Below are positions 23,672 to 36,763 of a stretch of 64,000 nucleotides of DNA, in pieces (positions within the stretch are counted from its first letter, which is position 1; each line of letters begins with the position of its first letter). Under the pieces are notes generated by a model, which made no database searches, had not been told where the DNA came from, and worked only from the letters and a program-made list of their open reading frames with translations. Both the position numbers and the translations under genes were made by a program. This stretch comes from Allodiplogaster sudhausi (Eukaryota > Nematoda > Chromadorea > Rhabditida > Diplogasteridae). Location: NCBI GenBank assembly GCA_945643635.1, contig CALZFC010000252.1:3811001-3875000 (forward strand). Direction: 5' to 3'.

Positions 23672-24550
23672 ATGATGAACAAGCCTCGCTACGTGCCGGT
23701 GCGTCCCTTCTCGCATCCCAGCACGACCTGCCCCCCTCCAGCGCCCAGCCGCGGCCGCCTCGGCTCCTTGAAGAAGGTCTTCGCATAGTTTTTTGGCTAT
23801 TGTATATTCTTTAAGCTCTTTTTGTTTATTCATTTATTAATAGCTTCCTTCTTCCCGATTTTTATAGTTTAGTCAGCAGTTCACCTCACGGTCACTAGAG
23901 TAATGAGATTCCTTTTCGCTCTGCAGTGTGCTCTCATCTTCAATGTCCTGGTGGACATCGTCTTCACTCTTCACTTGTGGGGATTCGAGCGCGGTTTCAG
24001 TCTCATGGTTCTCCTCGTCTCATTTTTTTTATCCTTTCCAATTCGGACTCCAATTTCTGCCAGTTTAACTAGAGAAGGACTTTTGAGAACTTATTTTATA
24101 CACAGCTGTGAGAGTCATGTCTCCTTGGCTGTGCAATAACTGTTCTCCCTCTCTGACAGCCGTCTAACTGGAGCTCCTTCCTCTTCCTTTCGTGTCTGGC
24201 AATCGATGTCTGCGCCCTCTACGGAATCTGCAACCACGACTTCCGTTTCCTCATTCCTTTTGGTGCTTACCAGGTGGGCCTCCTTGACAAGCATGTTGCG
24301 ACCATGACAAAGCCCTTGTTATTGGGGGAATGTTCGCATTTAAACTATGCTTTCAAGAAACTGTGATAGTTCTGGAAGCATTAAGAATATAAAGATCGTT
24401 CAGTTGCTGCACGTGATGGTGAAGGTGTTCGCAACGATAATGGCCTTCCTTCTCACTGTCTACGTCGTGTCGCACTGCGAGCAAGTTGAGCGGAACATTC
24501 ACTATTCTTACGACAAGGACGCTGAGCACAACGGTTTCTCTTCCATATTC

Positions 24551-24584
<34 letters not shown>

Positions 24585-25301
24585 CTCTCCCTCTCTCTCT
24601 TTCTTTCTCTCCTTATTCGCTTCATTCCCTTCCCTCTCTCCGATCCTTACTTTTCCAGCCCCCCTCCGCCTGCTACTCGCCCTCCACCCTGTGGTCCTCT
24701 CCGTAGTAGTGACCGGTCTTCTCTCTCTTTGGCTCATCTACTCGGTCGATGTCTTCTGCAGTGTCCGCCAGGCCATTTTCATCATGCGCTCCAGGAGGGT
24801 AACAAACATGATTTTCTTGTTTTGCATATCTTTTTTATTCATTAAAATGTACGCAAATTGTTTTGCATTAGGTAACTGGGTTTTTTTCTTTCTTTGCAGT
24901 ACCGACGACCGGAGGACATTGAACCGCTCCGTCTCATCTCTGTCAGCCATTCATGTTTAAAAAGAGACAAAGGAAGGCTATGGGAACAGATTGCCTTTTT
25001 CATTCTTATAGAATTCTGTTGTTTGTAATAAAAGTTACCCGAGAACGGGTATCAAATTTAGCCCTTTCTAATGCACATACTCCCTTTGGTTTTTATTGAA
25101 TGCTTTGTAGAGCTCAGTGTCCATGACTTCTGGTCCGAATCTGTCGCCTTCTCCGAGTACTCCGCCCCCTCCTTATTCCCCGGTACCCCTTTTCTCATTT
25201 ATAATTTGAATATTTCAACTGAATGATTTACAATGGCCTCTTACAACAACTAGTTCCAAGACATATTTCATTTGAGAATTTGGATGTACTTGCAGGCCTA
25301 A
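23672..25301 (+). CDS. LAPTM4-like lysosomal four-pass membrane protein with C-terminal PPPPY motif
   Basis: Starts MMNKPRYVPVRPFSHP (a second ATG is at 23675). Exons encode four membrane segments: CALIFNVLVDIVFTLHLWG, FLFLSCLAIDVCALYGI, LLHVMVKVFATIMAFLLTVY and VVLSVVVTGLLSLWLIYSV. RFLIPFGAYQ precedes the third segment, a pattern like the LIPFF-YR of LAPTM4. After IMRSRR comes an exon YRRPEDIEPLRLIS. A phase-0 GT donor there joins an exon at about 25111 (SSVSMTSGPNLSPS) ending in PPPPYSP, and a last exon supplies A-stop at 25296-25301. Ending in PPPPY-x-P-A resembles LAPTM4, whose PY motifs recruit Nedd4-family ligases for lysosomal sorting. If the donor after RLIS is not used, the frame ends at 24960 (VSHSCL) without the PY motif. 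The (CT)n tract at about 24553-24640 precedes one acceptor. Confidence 0.8.
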
Positions 25302-25761
25302 AGTGTGAAGAGAAGACTTTCCTGTCCGGTGTGGCTTTCTACCGCATCATCTACAAGCAAGCTACTTTTCGGTTCTTTTATCATGTCAAATTTTTCCCTT
25401 AAATTGACTTTAAAGGTAATGACCGATCTAAACCCTAGAGTTTTCTTGTAAAGTAATACTGCACAAACATGCTGAACTTCTATTTGTCTTCTCTCGCTCT
25501 GCCGTATATCTCGTTTCCTTTCCTCATCGTTGTTCAATCGATTGCGTTATTTTTTCAATATGAGTCCGCTCATACCATTTTATCAATGTTTTTTTTCTTG
25601 TTTAATAAAAAATGTTCAGGTGATTTTTTTGCCTTTATTACAGTGAATAACGGAAGAAGTGATTAAGTTGGATGGGTGAACCTTTTCAGCCTTGTACTTG
25701 GTAGAATTACTGTGGTTATCACAGGATGACGGAAATGGAGATAGTTGTGATAGAGAGTGGC
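25302..25761. other. Short intergenic region between convergent genes
   Basis: AT-rich. It should contain the 3' UTRs of the LAPTM-like gene and of the secreted-protein gene. No other feature seen. Confidence 0.6.
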
Positions 25762-26403
25762 CTAGAGACCACTCATGGCGCGGGTGGTGGAGGAGCCCAT
25801 CCAGTTGGCCGTGTTCACGCCCCCCATGCGGCCTCCCATTCCCTCGCTGCTCCCCGACCAGCCCCCCTTCATCATCTTCTTCCCTCCCTTGTGCATGAAC
25901 TGCTGCAGCTCCTGCTGCACGGCGGAGGATTGCTGGTTCATTAGAGACTCGATCTGAATGGGGAGGGATGTTCAGGAGGAAGGGATGGAGAATAAGAAGT
26001 GAGAGAGAGAGAGAGAGAGATGAACAGAATAAGAAGAGAGAGAATGAACCTGTTGTTTGCTCTGCATCATAATGTTGTTGATCTGCGTGGCTGCCTGCCT
26101 TGCCTGGGGGGAGAGATTGGCCTGCTGGAGTCGCTGCTGGAACATGGCCTGCATGTCAGCAGGAGACATGGTCGTCCTCCCTCCCATCATCGTGCCTCCT
26201 TGCCCTCCCATCATTCCCATGTTGTTCTGCCCGGTCGTCGACTGCGCCTTCAATGAGGTCTATCTTACTTCTTGCAATTAGTCATTTTTCAACGCTTATA
26301 AATCTGTATTTAATAATACAATAAGTATTCGAATAATTCAATTGCTTACCTGCACAATGGCGATGGCGGCGACGGCGCAGAGGAGCGCGACAATGGGCTG
26401 CAT
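25762..26403 (-). CDS. Small secreted Met/Gln/Gly-rich protein
   Basis: Three exons. Exon 1 (26350-26403) is a signal peptide, MQPIVALLCAVAAIAIVQ, ending at a CAG|GTAAGC donor. Exon 2 (about 26050-26238) encodes AQSTTGQNNMGMMGGQGGTM, then a Gln-rich amphipathic stretch (MQAMFQQRLQQANLSPQARQ). Exon 3 (to the TAG at 25762-25764) continues helical Gln-rich sequence (LMNQQSSAVQQELQQFM) and ends in a Gly/Met/Lys tail (KGGKKMMKGGW). The mature protein is about 125 residues, with no Cys. The central pair of Gln-rich helices recalls small secreted helical proteins of worms (SXP/RAL-2-like), but I cannot show homology. The function is unknown. Confidence 0.75.
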
Positions 26404-28185
26404 CTTGTTTCTCTGAAACTATTCAGCTTTTTATTATTACAATAAGCAGTTAGAAAACTTACTAGTTCTACGGTAGACTAGGTGATATTTAGGATAAATA
26501 GAGAGAAAAAGGTATGAAGGCAATGCTGAGCTGTTGCGGAATGGTGTCCTGATGGTTAAATACTTGTGTGGGCGGTCTCGATGTGAACTTCTCAAGAGAT
26601 CATTTAACACCTTTGATCCCTAACAATTTTCCTCATTTGTATACTTAGAGACTTTCTTCACGAAAGAGCTACCGCTACGCGAAATGGCTGAGTGAGTACA
26701 CAAGGAGTGTTCGGAACTGCGCTGTGGCAGGTAAGCAATTGGTGAGAATACGAAGGAGAAGGGGGAGGGAGGGAGAACGACAGAGCGAGAGAGAGAAACA
26801 AAGAGAGAGAGAGAGAGAAAGATAGAGATGAGTACACAAGAAAAGATGCTCCCACTACATGAAGCTTCCTAGAGGTCAGGCGGAGGTCATGTAGACTCTT
26901 CGGCTCGCGTCATGAACAACATCTTTCGTTGACTTACACGTATAATGATGACTATGAGTCACGTCACTTCAGAAAAGAAACTACAAATGGAGCAGAGATC
27001 ACCACACACTTCTAACATTTTATTATCCCTTTATTTTTCATTCATCTGAATTCAGCAATAAAATGTGATTTTCGACTTCAAGTACAAGTTATCGAGAACT
27101 TTATTTGTCAAGTGGACACACATCATAAGACAAATAAGGTCTCTTCTCGTTGACAGAGCTGTCTTTTCGTTCTGGGTGTCGAATGATTAGCACAAAAGAA
27201 AAGAGAGAGCATGAATTGAGAAGCTTTCAGCGGTACGCGTACTGAGATGAACAACACTTCCACTCTTCAAATACACAAAGAGAGGAACAAAGAATCGCAC
27301 CCCACCCCCAAGGACAATAACTTAAAGCAGTTCCAAAATCGAGCAAAACAATCCTAGTTAGGAATGGTTGCCACAGGAAATCCTACCGTAGCCACGGCCA
27401 GAGATGTCAAGGGGCCTAACATTTATGGTTCGGCCCCAAGCTCTCGGCTCGGCCTGTATATTTACGGGCTTCACGGGCCGCCGGTATCTCTGCCCACAAG
27501 ATGAAGGGCTTATTGCCTACCAGCCCCTTAATGTTCGGAAATAATAATGTTAAAGTAAGATGTTCGGAAATACGGTATAGGCACACCTGAAAAGCCAGAA
27601 ACAAACTGACTCCGAAGAAGAAAAGGAACCGTGGTCATAAATACTTGTCCTATCAGTTTTCCTTATTTGCCTCACGTAAATTAAGTCGCACTAACATAAG
27701 GAAATTTCAGTGGTTTAACTGAGATGAGAGCAAAATGTTACCACAGAAAAGAAATGAGTATAAATAAATTACTGGTTAAAAAAATTCCCTTAGTATACGC
27801 GCCACAAGTAAAACTTTCCAAAAACAATGTGCAATTTCGTTAGAAACAAAGCAACGAAAATGAAAAATGCTCACAAAAGGGAAAACCAACAAATCGAGGA
27901 AAAAGGGGCACCCTGAACATTTGCTTTAAAAAAGCATACAAAAGCTAAAGGACTTTAGAGGTTGAATAGGATCTATAGCCTTCGAAATCTTGCCAAAGTG
28001 CGCTTCTAATGGCCCTCAGAGTTAAAGTAATGAAAAGTATACGTACAGTTGTTAACAACTCGAATAAAACATGTGAAATAGTTGAGAAACAATTCGACCC
28101 GGTGAAAAAATGTCTTAACAAGGCGGAGGCCCGAATAAACCAACACGAATCAGTGTTTGAGAAGAGCTGAAGGACAAGAAGACCT
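26404..28185. other. Intergenic region, no gene recognised
   Basis: A GA-rich stretch at about 26756-26830 and otherwise mixed AT-rich sequence. It should contain the promoter of the secreted-protein gene and the 3' UTR of exportin-4. A GC-richer block at about 27395-27500 has no identifiable feature. Confidence 0.6.
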
Positions 28186-31100
28186 TTAGTGCATCCAAAG
28201 AAGTCCCTGAATCTCGTTGAGGAAAGTCTCCATCCTCCCACGGAAAGCTATTCTCTCTCGACGACCAGCCTGAGGGGGTTCGGGGAAGAGAGCAGCGAAG
28301 GCCGTCTCAAGGAAATTATTCAGTCATCTCATTCTTATTCCGTAATTAAAGCTATTTGATATTGAATTATTGGGCAATCTAAAAGTTCTAGCGGCTAACC
28401 TGAAGCTTAGACGCAGCGGCGGCATTGGATTTCGATGACAGCAGGTCACGGACGAAGGAATCAAAGAACGCCTGCAGTACCAACCATTACAATTCATTGT
28501 GAAAATACATAAGATAGTAAGCAAGCAACGGATTCAATTGTGGACTGATACAAACCTGATCAAAGCAGATGAGTGCGTAGAGAGAACCGACGGCCTCGCT
28601 GAACAACGACGCCTCGCAACTGTTCTCCAGGCAAGCCTCGAACACCATCTCAAAACAGGCCAATCTCCCATTGCTCGTACAGAATAAATCATAAGTGAAA
28701 CATGTAAGCGGCGTTTATACGATTTGTTACTTTTGATGTCTTATGAATCAATGTTCTTGACATAACAACTAGAATAGAAGAATAGCAAGATTACAGTAGA
28801 AAAGGAAAGATGTAAATAGAGTAACCGACAGGAAGCATGAGATGGAGTTGCTTGATGACATCTTCATTCGCCTTGTGTCTGTTCTCAGTGAAGAAGGAAG
28901 CTACGCCAGACAGCGTCTCGAGGCACACGGAAGTGATCTCAGTTCCGAACTTAGAAGTCAGACCGGCCTGGGGAAGTTTACTCACACAATTATAGACCAG
29001 ACAATCAATCCTCTTCTCATATGCAAATATATGAACACACAGAGTTACAATGTTTCATTGCATAACATCTTTTTCATTTGATTTATAAATAAATAATATA
29101 AACGAAAATAACCGACCGACAAACAGGCACACATCGAGTGCAGCAACTGCTCGGTCATCACCGTTAGCGACTCAGGACAAAACTCCACAAGATAGAGAAT
29201 CAAGCGGTAGAATCTGGTAAGAATGTTCTTAAATTCAATAACGTTGCTTCCAGAATCTTCCATCTCTTTCCAAAATATCAGAAATAAACAAAGTAGTTTA
29301 GAGAAGTATCGTGAAATTGCCTTGAACGCTAACCTCGTGACAACTTCTGGATGTTGGAGAAGCGACTCATTCATAACACACATCAACATTTCCAAGGATG
29401 TCATGGCTACCTTAACAGAGATAAACTTCGTCTATAAATAAGGCTAGAAAATAAAGTAAAATTTAAAGAAATATCCATACCTTAGATCCTGTGAGCTGGC
29501 GATCTTCAGCGTATTCGAGAATGTCCTTCGACAGAACATTTGAAAGGATCTCCATGAACAACACCAGATCCGCAGCCTTAAAGAATATCCTACGTGCACC
29601 AATAAAAATATACAAAAAAAGAGATTGTTTCTGGACAGACTTTCTCTTCGTCATCTGAAGACATCCCAATAAATCTGGATCCATGAGTTGCTCGGTAAGC
29701 ATCGACAGTCGAGAGTAGAGTTGTGTAGAGCTTCGCAGAGTCTGTCTGCAAGAGAAATCCTCTTTCAAGCCTAATTAGATAACGAAAGGCTACCTCGTTG
29801 TCAATGTAGATGGAGATCTTGGTTGTGACATTCTGTATAAGAGTGAGGACAGCCGTCACCACAGCCGCGCTCTGCGATGTCCGCACCAGAGCAGCGCACG
29901 TCTCCAACACCGGCTCCATCACTCCTCAAACATTTAATTTTTATTTAAAAAAAAGAGAATACGATGCTAAATGTATAATTTTTTGAAGCGTACATTGACG
30001 GCCTAGTTGCTATTCCAAAAGGAATTTCCCGGGTGCACTCTGTTTGCAAACATAAGAATATTTCCGCTGTTAGTCAGCCCTTCATAATTATGGCAAATTG
30101 AGGAATAAAATAAACAATTGCAGGATGCACGGACTGAAGAGAATATATGCAGAGTGAGCTTGACTCGCTCGAGCCACTCCATCGAAACATTGAAGAAGAT
30201 CAACCAGCTCGTGTTGCTGCAACAACAACATAACAACCAGGAGAGAGGGATGTCGGAAAGGAAGAGAGAAAGAGAATGATGGACAGGGAGAGGGAGTGAG
30301 AGAGGGAAAGAGAGAGAGAGTGAGTGAGCGAGAAAAAGAGAGAAAAAGAGAGAATGAAGACGGCGGGCAGAGCAAGTGAGAGCGCACCATCCTGAGATGC
30401 TCCGTAGAGGAGGAGCCAGCGGGGGAATCAACGGTGGCTGTGCACACTTCCTTGAAACGACGGCTCAGGGGCTCGAGGATCTGGAATGAATGGAGTGTCC
30501 ATTGGCAGGCAGATCTCAAGACTAATTCAAAGAAGATAATGTTCGGGAGCAACAACGCAATGATACAACAGCAAAGCACGTGCCATTCATGACTATTATT
30601 ATTTTTTTTATTATTATTTAAAAATGTGTTTTTCGAGATTGATAAACAATATAGCCCCGCCAACCTCGACAAACATGTTCTTCTGCAGGTCGGCGTCGTT
30701 GGCAGCTGCTCCAATGAGCACGAGAACTCGCATCAACTCACCCCTGACAGGACAGGCAGAGAGATCAAGAGAGCCAAGGAGAGCGAAGAGAGAGGGAGAG
30801 GAAGCCAGAGAAGCAGAGCGACTCTCCACAAGGGCACCCAGCAGACCCACCGCTTCCGCACACAGTCTGCAACCATGGCAAGGCACTGAACATTATTTCC
30901 ATTTCATCTATTAGCTTCTCGTCATTATGTACGTCCTCTCAATGCAGTACAAGCAGAAGACACAACAAATCAGGGCATGTCAAATCAACCGTACCTTTCC
31001 CCTCTGCAACACAGATATCATCAGTGGGACCGTACCGATATGAAGAAAGTAGTCAAAGTGAGAATACGAAGAAAAATGCGGTTTCTTTTAAGATCAATTC

Positions 31101-34100
31101 CTTGCAAATTTCCCCTTTTCGATGACACTCCGTGCCTAACCATGTTGCGGGGTTATTACTCGTCCTCCTATAGATTTCTGCACCAGTGGGATGCCAACTA
31201 CCAGACCGTCGCTTGCTCTTTAGTCCTATCCTTCTCGCTCTCTTCCAATCCCGCATTCGAACGGGAGGATGGGGGGGGGGGGATATGATGTTAAGGAGAA
31301 AGATTTATAGACGCAAACTTCTAAGAGCTTGTTTATTGATACAAATAATAAACAGTTTGGACCAACTTCTTCTCTCCATTCAATTTGTGGAGAAGAGTGA
31401 AGCACTTCTCGAGGGAAAATCGGACGAGAAGATCAGAGCATTCGCCATCCAAAGGGAGGTAGGCGTAGGCCACGGTAGACTCATCAAAGGGCAGCTAAGA
31501 AAAAAGAGAGGAGGGGGTTCGAATATGGAACATTCACTTACATGCTCATCACTCGGATCAGGAAGATGCGAAGCAGCATTGAGAACTCTTCGCAGAGCGA
31601 ATGCAGTGGAGCGGCAGAGCTCGGGAGAGACCATCTCGGGCGAGGCTGACGTCACTAATTGGTGTTCCAGGGAGGACCAGGCGAGAAGCTCTCCGATCAT
31701 TCTGTCAACAACAAAGTGAATGGAAAGACTTCTGGGATGGCTAATAAATGAAAAGCTAGTCTGAGCCAGGCTCTAACATCACGAAGGGATCGACGAGGCC
31801 AGCACTCTCCACCCTGGAAGCAGTCGGATTCTCGATGCATTGACGAAGGAATGCATTTCGAGTCTCCGTGGAGAATGTCGAGCCTGAATATTAGAACAGA
31901 ATCAGAGCATTATCCAGTTACATCAAGAAGATGCCTTCTGAAAACAGCTCATAAACGGCCCAAAAAACCAGCCAAACCTTTCGCTTCGCATAAATGCACG
32001 CTGTTTTCGATGACTTCGCATTGAATGTGGCACGTCCCGTCAATGTCTTCGCCCACCAACGAAGTCGCTTAACAAGGCTTTCATTCATTTCTTCAAATAT
32101 GCTCAACTTGAAGAATCTTCAGGAACGCCAACCAAGTTAACTTGGCTAGACCGTGAAATGTGAAAGAGTAGAAATGGCATACCGTATACCAGCATGAGCC
32201 AGTGCATGTCTTCTTGCCAAGCGGGAAGTCTGGAAGCGTCTGCAGCCCCCTCCGCCATCCGAGCGAACTCGGCCAGTCTCTCGCGCATTGTGCTAGAAGA
32301 GAGAAATGAATGCCCAAACAAGGAAATATCTAAAAACCGATAATGAACGATGGGATTGAAACTATCAACACTATTCCAGGAAAAAAGGTCTTCTAAAGAG
32401 CAACTTACTTCGTCATCATTTCCATGAAAGGTACGATCGAGTAGCAGGCAAAACCGCACATCGGGGAGAGGACATCCGAGTACACAGTCTGGAAAGAGTT
32501 TCGCAATACAGAAAGGGCCTTCGAATAACAGAAATACAGAAAGAGAATGACTTTACTGACCCTGTCGTCATGGTTCTCCTCTTCTTCTCCCTCCTGATCT
32601 CCGCCCCCGCCTTCTTCAACAGGCCTATTTCCTGCGGGGGGAGCTTGCACTGCCGCGAAGAAGGCCAGAAGAATTCTCCAGGTCGGAGCACCCACCAATT
32701 CGCGTTCTCAACATTCAATACACTTTAAATTACGGCCACATTTGGCGGAAAGGTAACTAAACGCCATTTTAACGTCATATTCTTTGAAAACCAACACATT
32801 TCTTGCGATGAGTTTAAACTTTCAGCGTAATAAAAAAATGTACTTACGAACAAAGGAGGTCTCCTCCTCTGGGAGTGCATTCAGCCATTTGCCACGCAGC
32901 AGAATGCACCATGAATCGAGCAGAAGAGCCAGAGATGCCTGTTCGGAGTGGTCGGAACGACTCTAAATTCCTCGTCTTAGGCAATAGACCACGACATTTC
33001 TCGGAATACTTTCGCAATGTTAGTTCAATGCGTACTCTTAGATATCTGTTGATGATATGTCTTCCATAATATCAAATTTCAGACATTACAAACAACTTTC
33101 GTCATACGAATCGATATGATCCGGAGAAAATATAAAAGAATGTCTGACAATGGCAAGATGAAGCGCAGCCCCGGTGAGATGTTCCATGAACTGGGCGACG
33201 TAACTGAAGAAGCGAGTGCGGAGGTCGTCGGGGAGGCGCATGAGGGACTGGAGGGGGCGGTAGAGGAAGAGACGATTCAGCAGAACACACAGATGATGTC
33301 TCTCGTGAGGAAGAGGGCCTGCAGACAACTTTGTAGGAAAAGACAAGAGAATCACACACTAAAAATAAATGGTGGAATAATGCTAACCATCCGAAAACAA
33401 CTCTAGAAGATTGCGCACGTAAGTATTTACGTACTTCTGTGATACCGCAGTATCAACCAGCACCTGGGAACAAATGTTTTACATGGAATCTAGTTGTTTC
33501 GCTTAATATTTTCGTTAAACCCAGTTCTTGCAAAACATTACACTGCTGCTCGACAGTAGAAGAACTTCTTATAAGAGAAATACAGTATGGTCCGAAGGAA
33601 ACATGTTCAGCAAAGATTAGCAGAAGAGTTAGAACCCCTCCGGAGATAGAAGCGAGTTGAACGAGGCATTGCATGCTATGCGTAGCCAGAGATTCATCGC
33701 TGTGTACTTTGTGATGCAACTGAAACAGCCGGCAGTCAACGCAGACAACCATTTCATAACAACAAAACATTGCTCATAAAAGAGAAACTACAGACTCCAC
33801 AGTTAACTAAGAATAGCTCGCAAAATTAATTGGAAAAACATTCAGAAGCTTCGGACCTTAAAGAAGAGAAGATAAAAGTTGTCGTCTTCTATGAGATGAG
33901 ACCAGCTCTGGGGAGGACGAAAAGAGAGACTCGAAGTGTGTGGAGCGAAGATACGACGGAAGAAGCGAGACGAGAAATTCCACGAGAATATGCACTCCAC
34001 AGCCTGCGAATGATTTACAGAGATAGAGAGAGAGAGAGAGAGAGGAGAGAGGGAGAGAGAGAGAGAGAGAGAGAGAGTGAGAGAAGAGAGAGGTGAGAAA

Positions 34101-35579
34101 GAGAAGCGAAGGGGATTGGGAGAAGAGAGATAGGAGTGAGATACATTGAAGAAACATCTGCGATAAAGTTGATAGCTGAACCGAATTTACAAAACAAGAC
34201 AAAACCTCGAGAAATTTGGTTGTTAATCTCCGCTCAAATTCATTGGTTACGATATCCGAATTACTCGCGAGTGAGTGGAGGGTCTGAATGGACATCTCGA
34301 GAAGACGGAGAAGGCCGGCTTGCTGAAAAGCAGAGGCAGCGACCATTCAGGCAATTAGACGAAAATATATTCTCTTAGAAAAGGTTTAAAAAGCCATTCG
34401 ATACATTTTACATTTATTGAAATGCAAAGGGAGTCACAACTCACTTCAAACTTCTTCTTGGCATTCAGATGAAAGTCCCAAGTGATAGAGAACTTGGAAT
34501 TACGCCAAGCAGAGCAAAACTCGTCGCACATTGCAGAAATCAACTGCACACCAATCGATTGCTGCAAAGCGACGTGCTCAGAAGGCTTGAGAAAGTTGAA
34601 AAAGTAAGAATGAATCTTTGATGCCAACCATTCTAGCCTCTTGATGAGAGAGCATCCCGTGGATGAGAGCATAGATCTTCTCTGGATCTCCCGTCTTATC
34701 ATCCACAGATCCTCGCTTGATTATCATAGCAGCCGAGCGGAGGTACTCACCCACCACGTACTGGGGAATGCTGCAGGAAGAACATGCAACCCCGTTACGT
34801 TCAAAGTAGAAAACCTGGCTTGCTCGGCAACGAACTGCACGAGCATTCGATAGGCTGCTTCTACGACGGGAGGCTCTAGCAGCGCCCAGTCACGAAGGAC
34901 AACCTCGCCGATGACTTGGCCCACTTGGAAGAGCACGAAAGGGTGCTGGGAGACTCCTGCCATAGGAACAGGAGATTATCAAGGGATATTGAGAAAGTTA
35001 ATTATCAAAGCTGATTATACATCAGAAAAAAGAATGCAATACTGTGATATCCTTCAGCAACTAACGACGATATCCTTCATCAAATAAAGTTGTATTCCTA
35101 AGTCTACTTCGAAGAAGAAAATACAAACCCATAATCTGTTGCGCTGCATCGAGTGAGAGATGAATCTTGAGATCTGTGAAGGCAAGTTCGGCGGCCTTCC
35201 GATCTTCAGCAGAGACCACATTTGGTGGAGCCTTTAAGAAAGCTTGTTACTCTTTTGACCAAGGGTTTTCAAGGAATCAAATCAAGAGAGGGGACAGCAA
35301 TGGTAGACGAATAAGTCTCACTTCCGAAGAACTATTTCAAGCCCGAATCAATCCTCCCCGAACCCATTAAAGGGCGAAGGTCACTGCATCCCCTAGAACA
35401 CGCAGCATGCGAAGCGGTCTCTTAGATCGCGCCACTTTTGAAGTGACGTTCAGGTTCGCCATTAAATAAATGGCCGTGTCTTTAAACGCTGCTATTTAAC
35501 ATTTCCTGTCATAATTTCTACCAAACAGGAAACTGACTAAGAACGTTTCGGCTGCACGTTCGAGAGTTGCAATGTCCAT
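28186..35579 (-). CDS. XPO4: Exportin-4 (importin-beta superfamily nuclear export receptor)
   Basis: About twenty or more short exons match exportin-4 along its length. Exon 1 (35538-35579, MDIATLERAAETFL) joins in phase to 35129-35231 (APPNVVSAEDRKAAELAF), then IGEVVLRDWALLEPP and AAMIIKRGSVDDKTGD. Next come FSWNFSSRF...PPQSWSHLIED near 33860-34010, LATHSMQCLVQLASISGG, LALLLDSWCILLRGKW, an acidic loop GGGGDQEGEEEENHDDR, and WQEDMHWLMLVYG near 32200. These are followed by LRWWAKTLTGRATF near 32050, LEPLSRRFKEV, NVLSKDILEYAEDR and TEITSVCLETLSGVAS. The last exon (RMETFLNEIQGLLWMH) ends in a stop at 28186-28188. Both termini are seen, so the gene is complete. Exportin-4 carries eIF5A, Smad3 and other cargo with Ran-GTP across the nuclear pore. 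Several introns hold GA tracts (CT on the coding strand), e.g. 30285-30355 and 34021-34095. Confidence 0.92.
34021..34095 (-). repeat. (GA)n tract in an exportin-4 intron
   Basis: On the coding strand this is a CT repeat lying shortly upstream of the acceptor ATTCGCAG of the exon that begins QAVECIFSWNF. It is another case of a microsatellite serving as polypyrimidine tract. Confidence 0.85.
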
Positions 35580-36045
35580 GGCTAATCGGAGCTCTTAGCA
35601 AAGAAGGGCACTCAGCAGCATTTACTGGAGACAACTGCTGAGGAATACTCAGGCCTAAATCATTTCATTACCATCGAATATCACAATAAAACAGTGCTGA
35701 ATCAACAGAAATCCCGTCAGGGAAAAAGATTGTGGGTGAACATGAATAGGAAGCAGTTTGAATAATGGGAGCACAGTATGCAAGAAATGGTAGTTCAATT
35801 TGAGCACTCTAACCTATTTGAGTCACGCTTCGATGTTCACATTTGCACCAAAATAACATAATCATTGTCTGTATTCCCTCCTTGGCGTTTTTTTTCTTAA
35901 CACAGCTCACCCAACTCTCTAGTATGTTCATACTCGACACTACGTTTAAACATAGCTGTATAAGTGGTAATTTACAGGCATTTTATAATCGAGAACTCTC
36001 AGTCTCTATTTCCTCCCATCATCTATTACAGGTAATGTCTAGGCA

Positions 36046-36078
<33 letters not shown>

Positions 36079-36359
36079 TGTCTCTCTCTCTCATTCTCTT
36101 TCTTGTTCTTTCTCTTCCTATGTCTTTCTCTTTTTTTGTCAATTCTTGCATTTGCGTTCTGCTTTCCAGCTTCTTTGTTATCAGAACCAAAAGAAGAAGA
36201 ACATGGGGCAATTGGCTTCGGTCATCACAAACACCCTCTTTTACACGAACAACCTACATGTAGGGGTACATCTCGATCTACTCCTCATATTCAGCTTCTT
36301 GGGTTATCTTTTCTGTCTGTCTCCCTCTTTTTCTCTCTCTTTCGCTCTCTCTCTCTCAC

Positions 36360-36401
<42 letters not shown>

Positions 36402-36723
36402 CTTTCTCCCTCGATTTCTCTTGATCTAAGCTTTGTCAGCTGTCCTGCTGGTTTGATTTACTTTCAATGTACATGTATCTTCTTCTTATCTGACATATCC
36501 ATGCCAATTTATTTGTTATAAATTTATCTCTCCATGCTTAGATAGGACAAAAAATGCTGTTTATTTTCATGTATTAAGAATGAGAAGGACTCGAATTGCC
36601 ATGAAGTCTGCTCTGACGATGAAAACTGCCGGTTAAGTATTGCTGAGTGTCGAGAGAAAGCACCTTCAATTTTGCACCATCTCACTCACATGACGTCATT
36701 CACTTCACAATCATTATTCCCCA

Positions 36724-36763
<40 letters not shown>

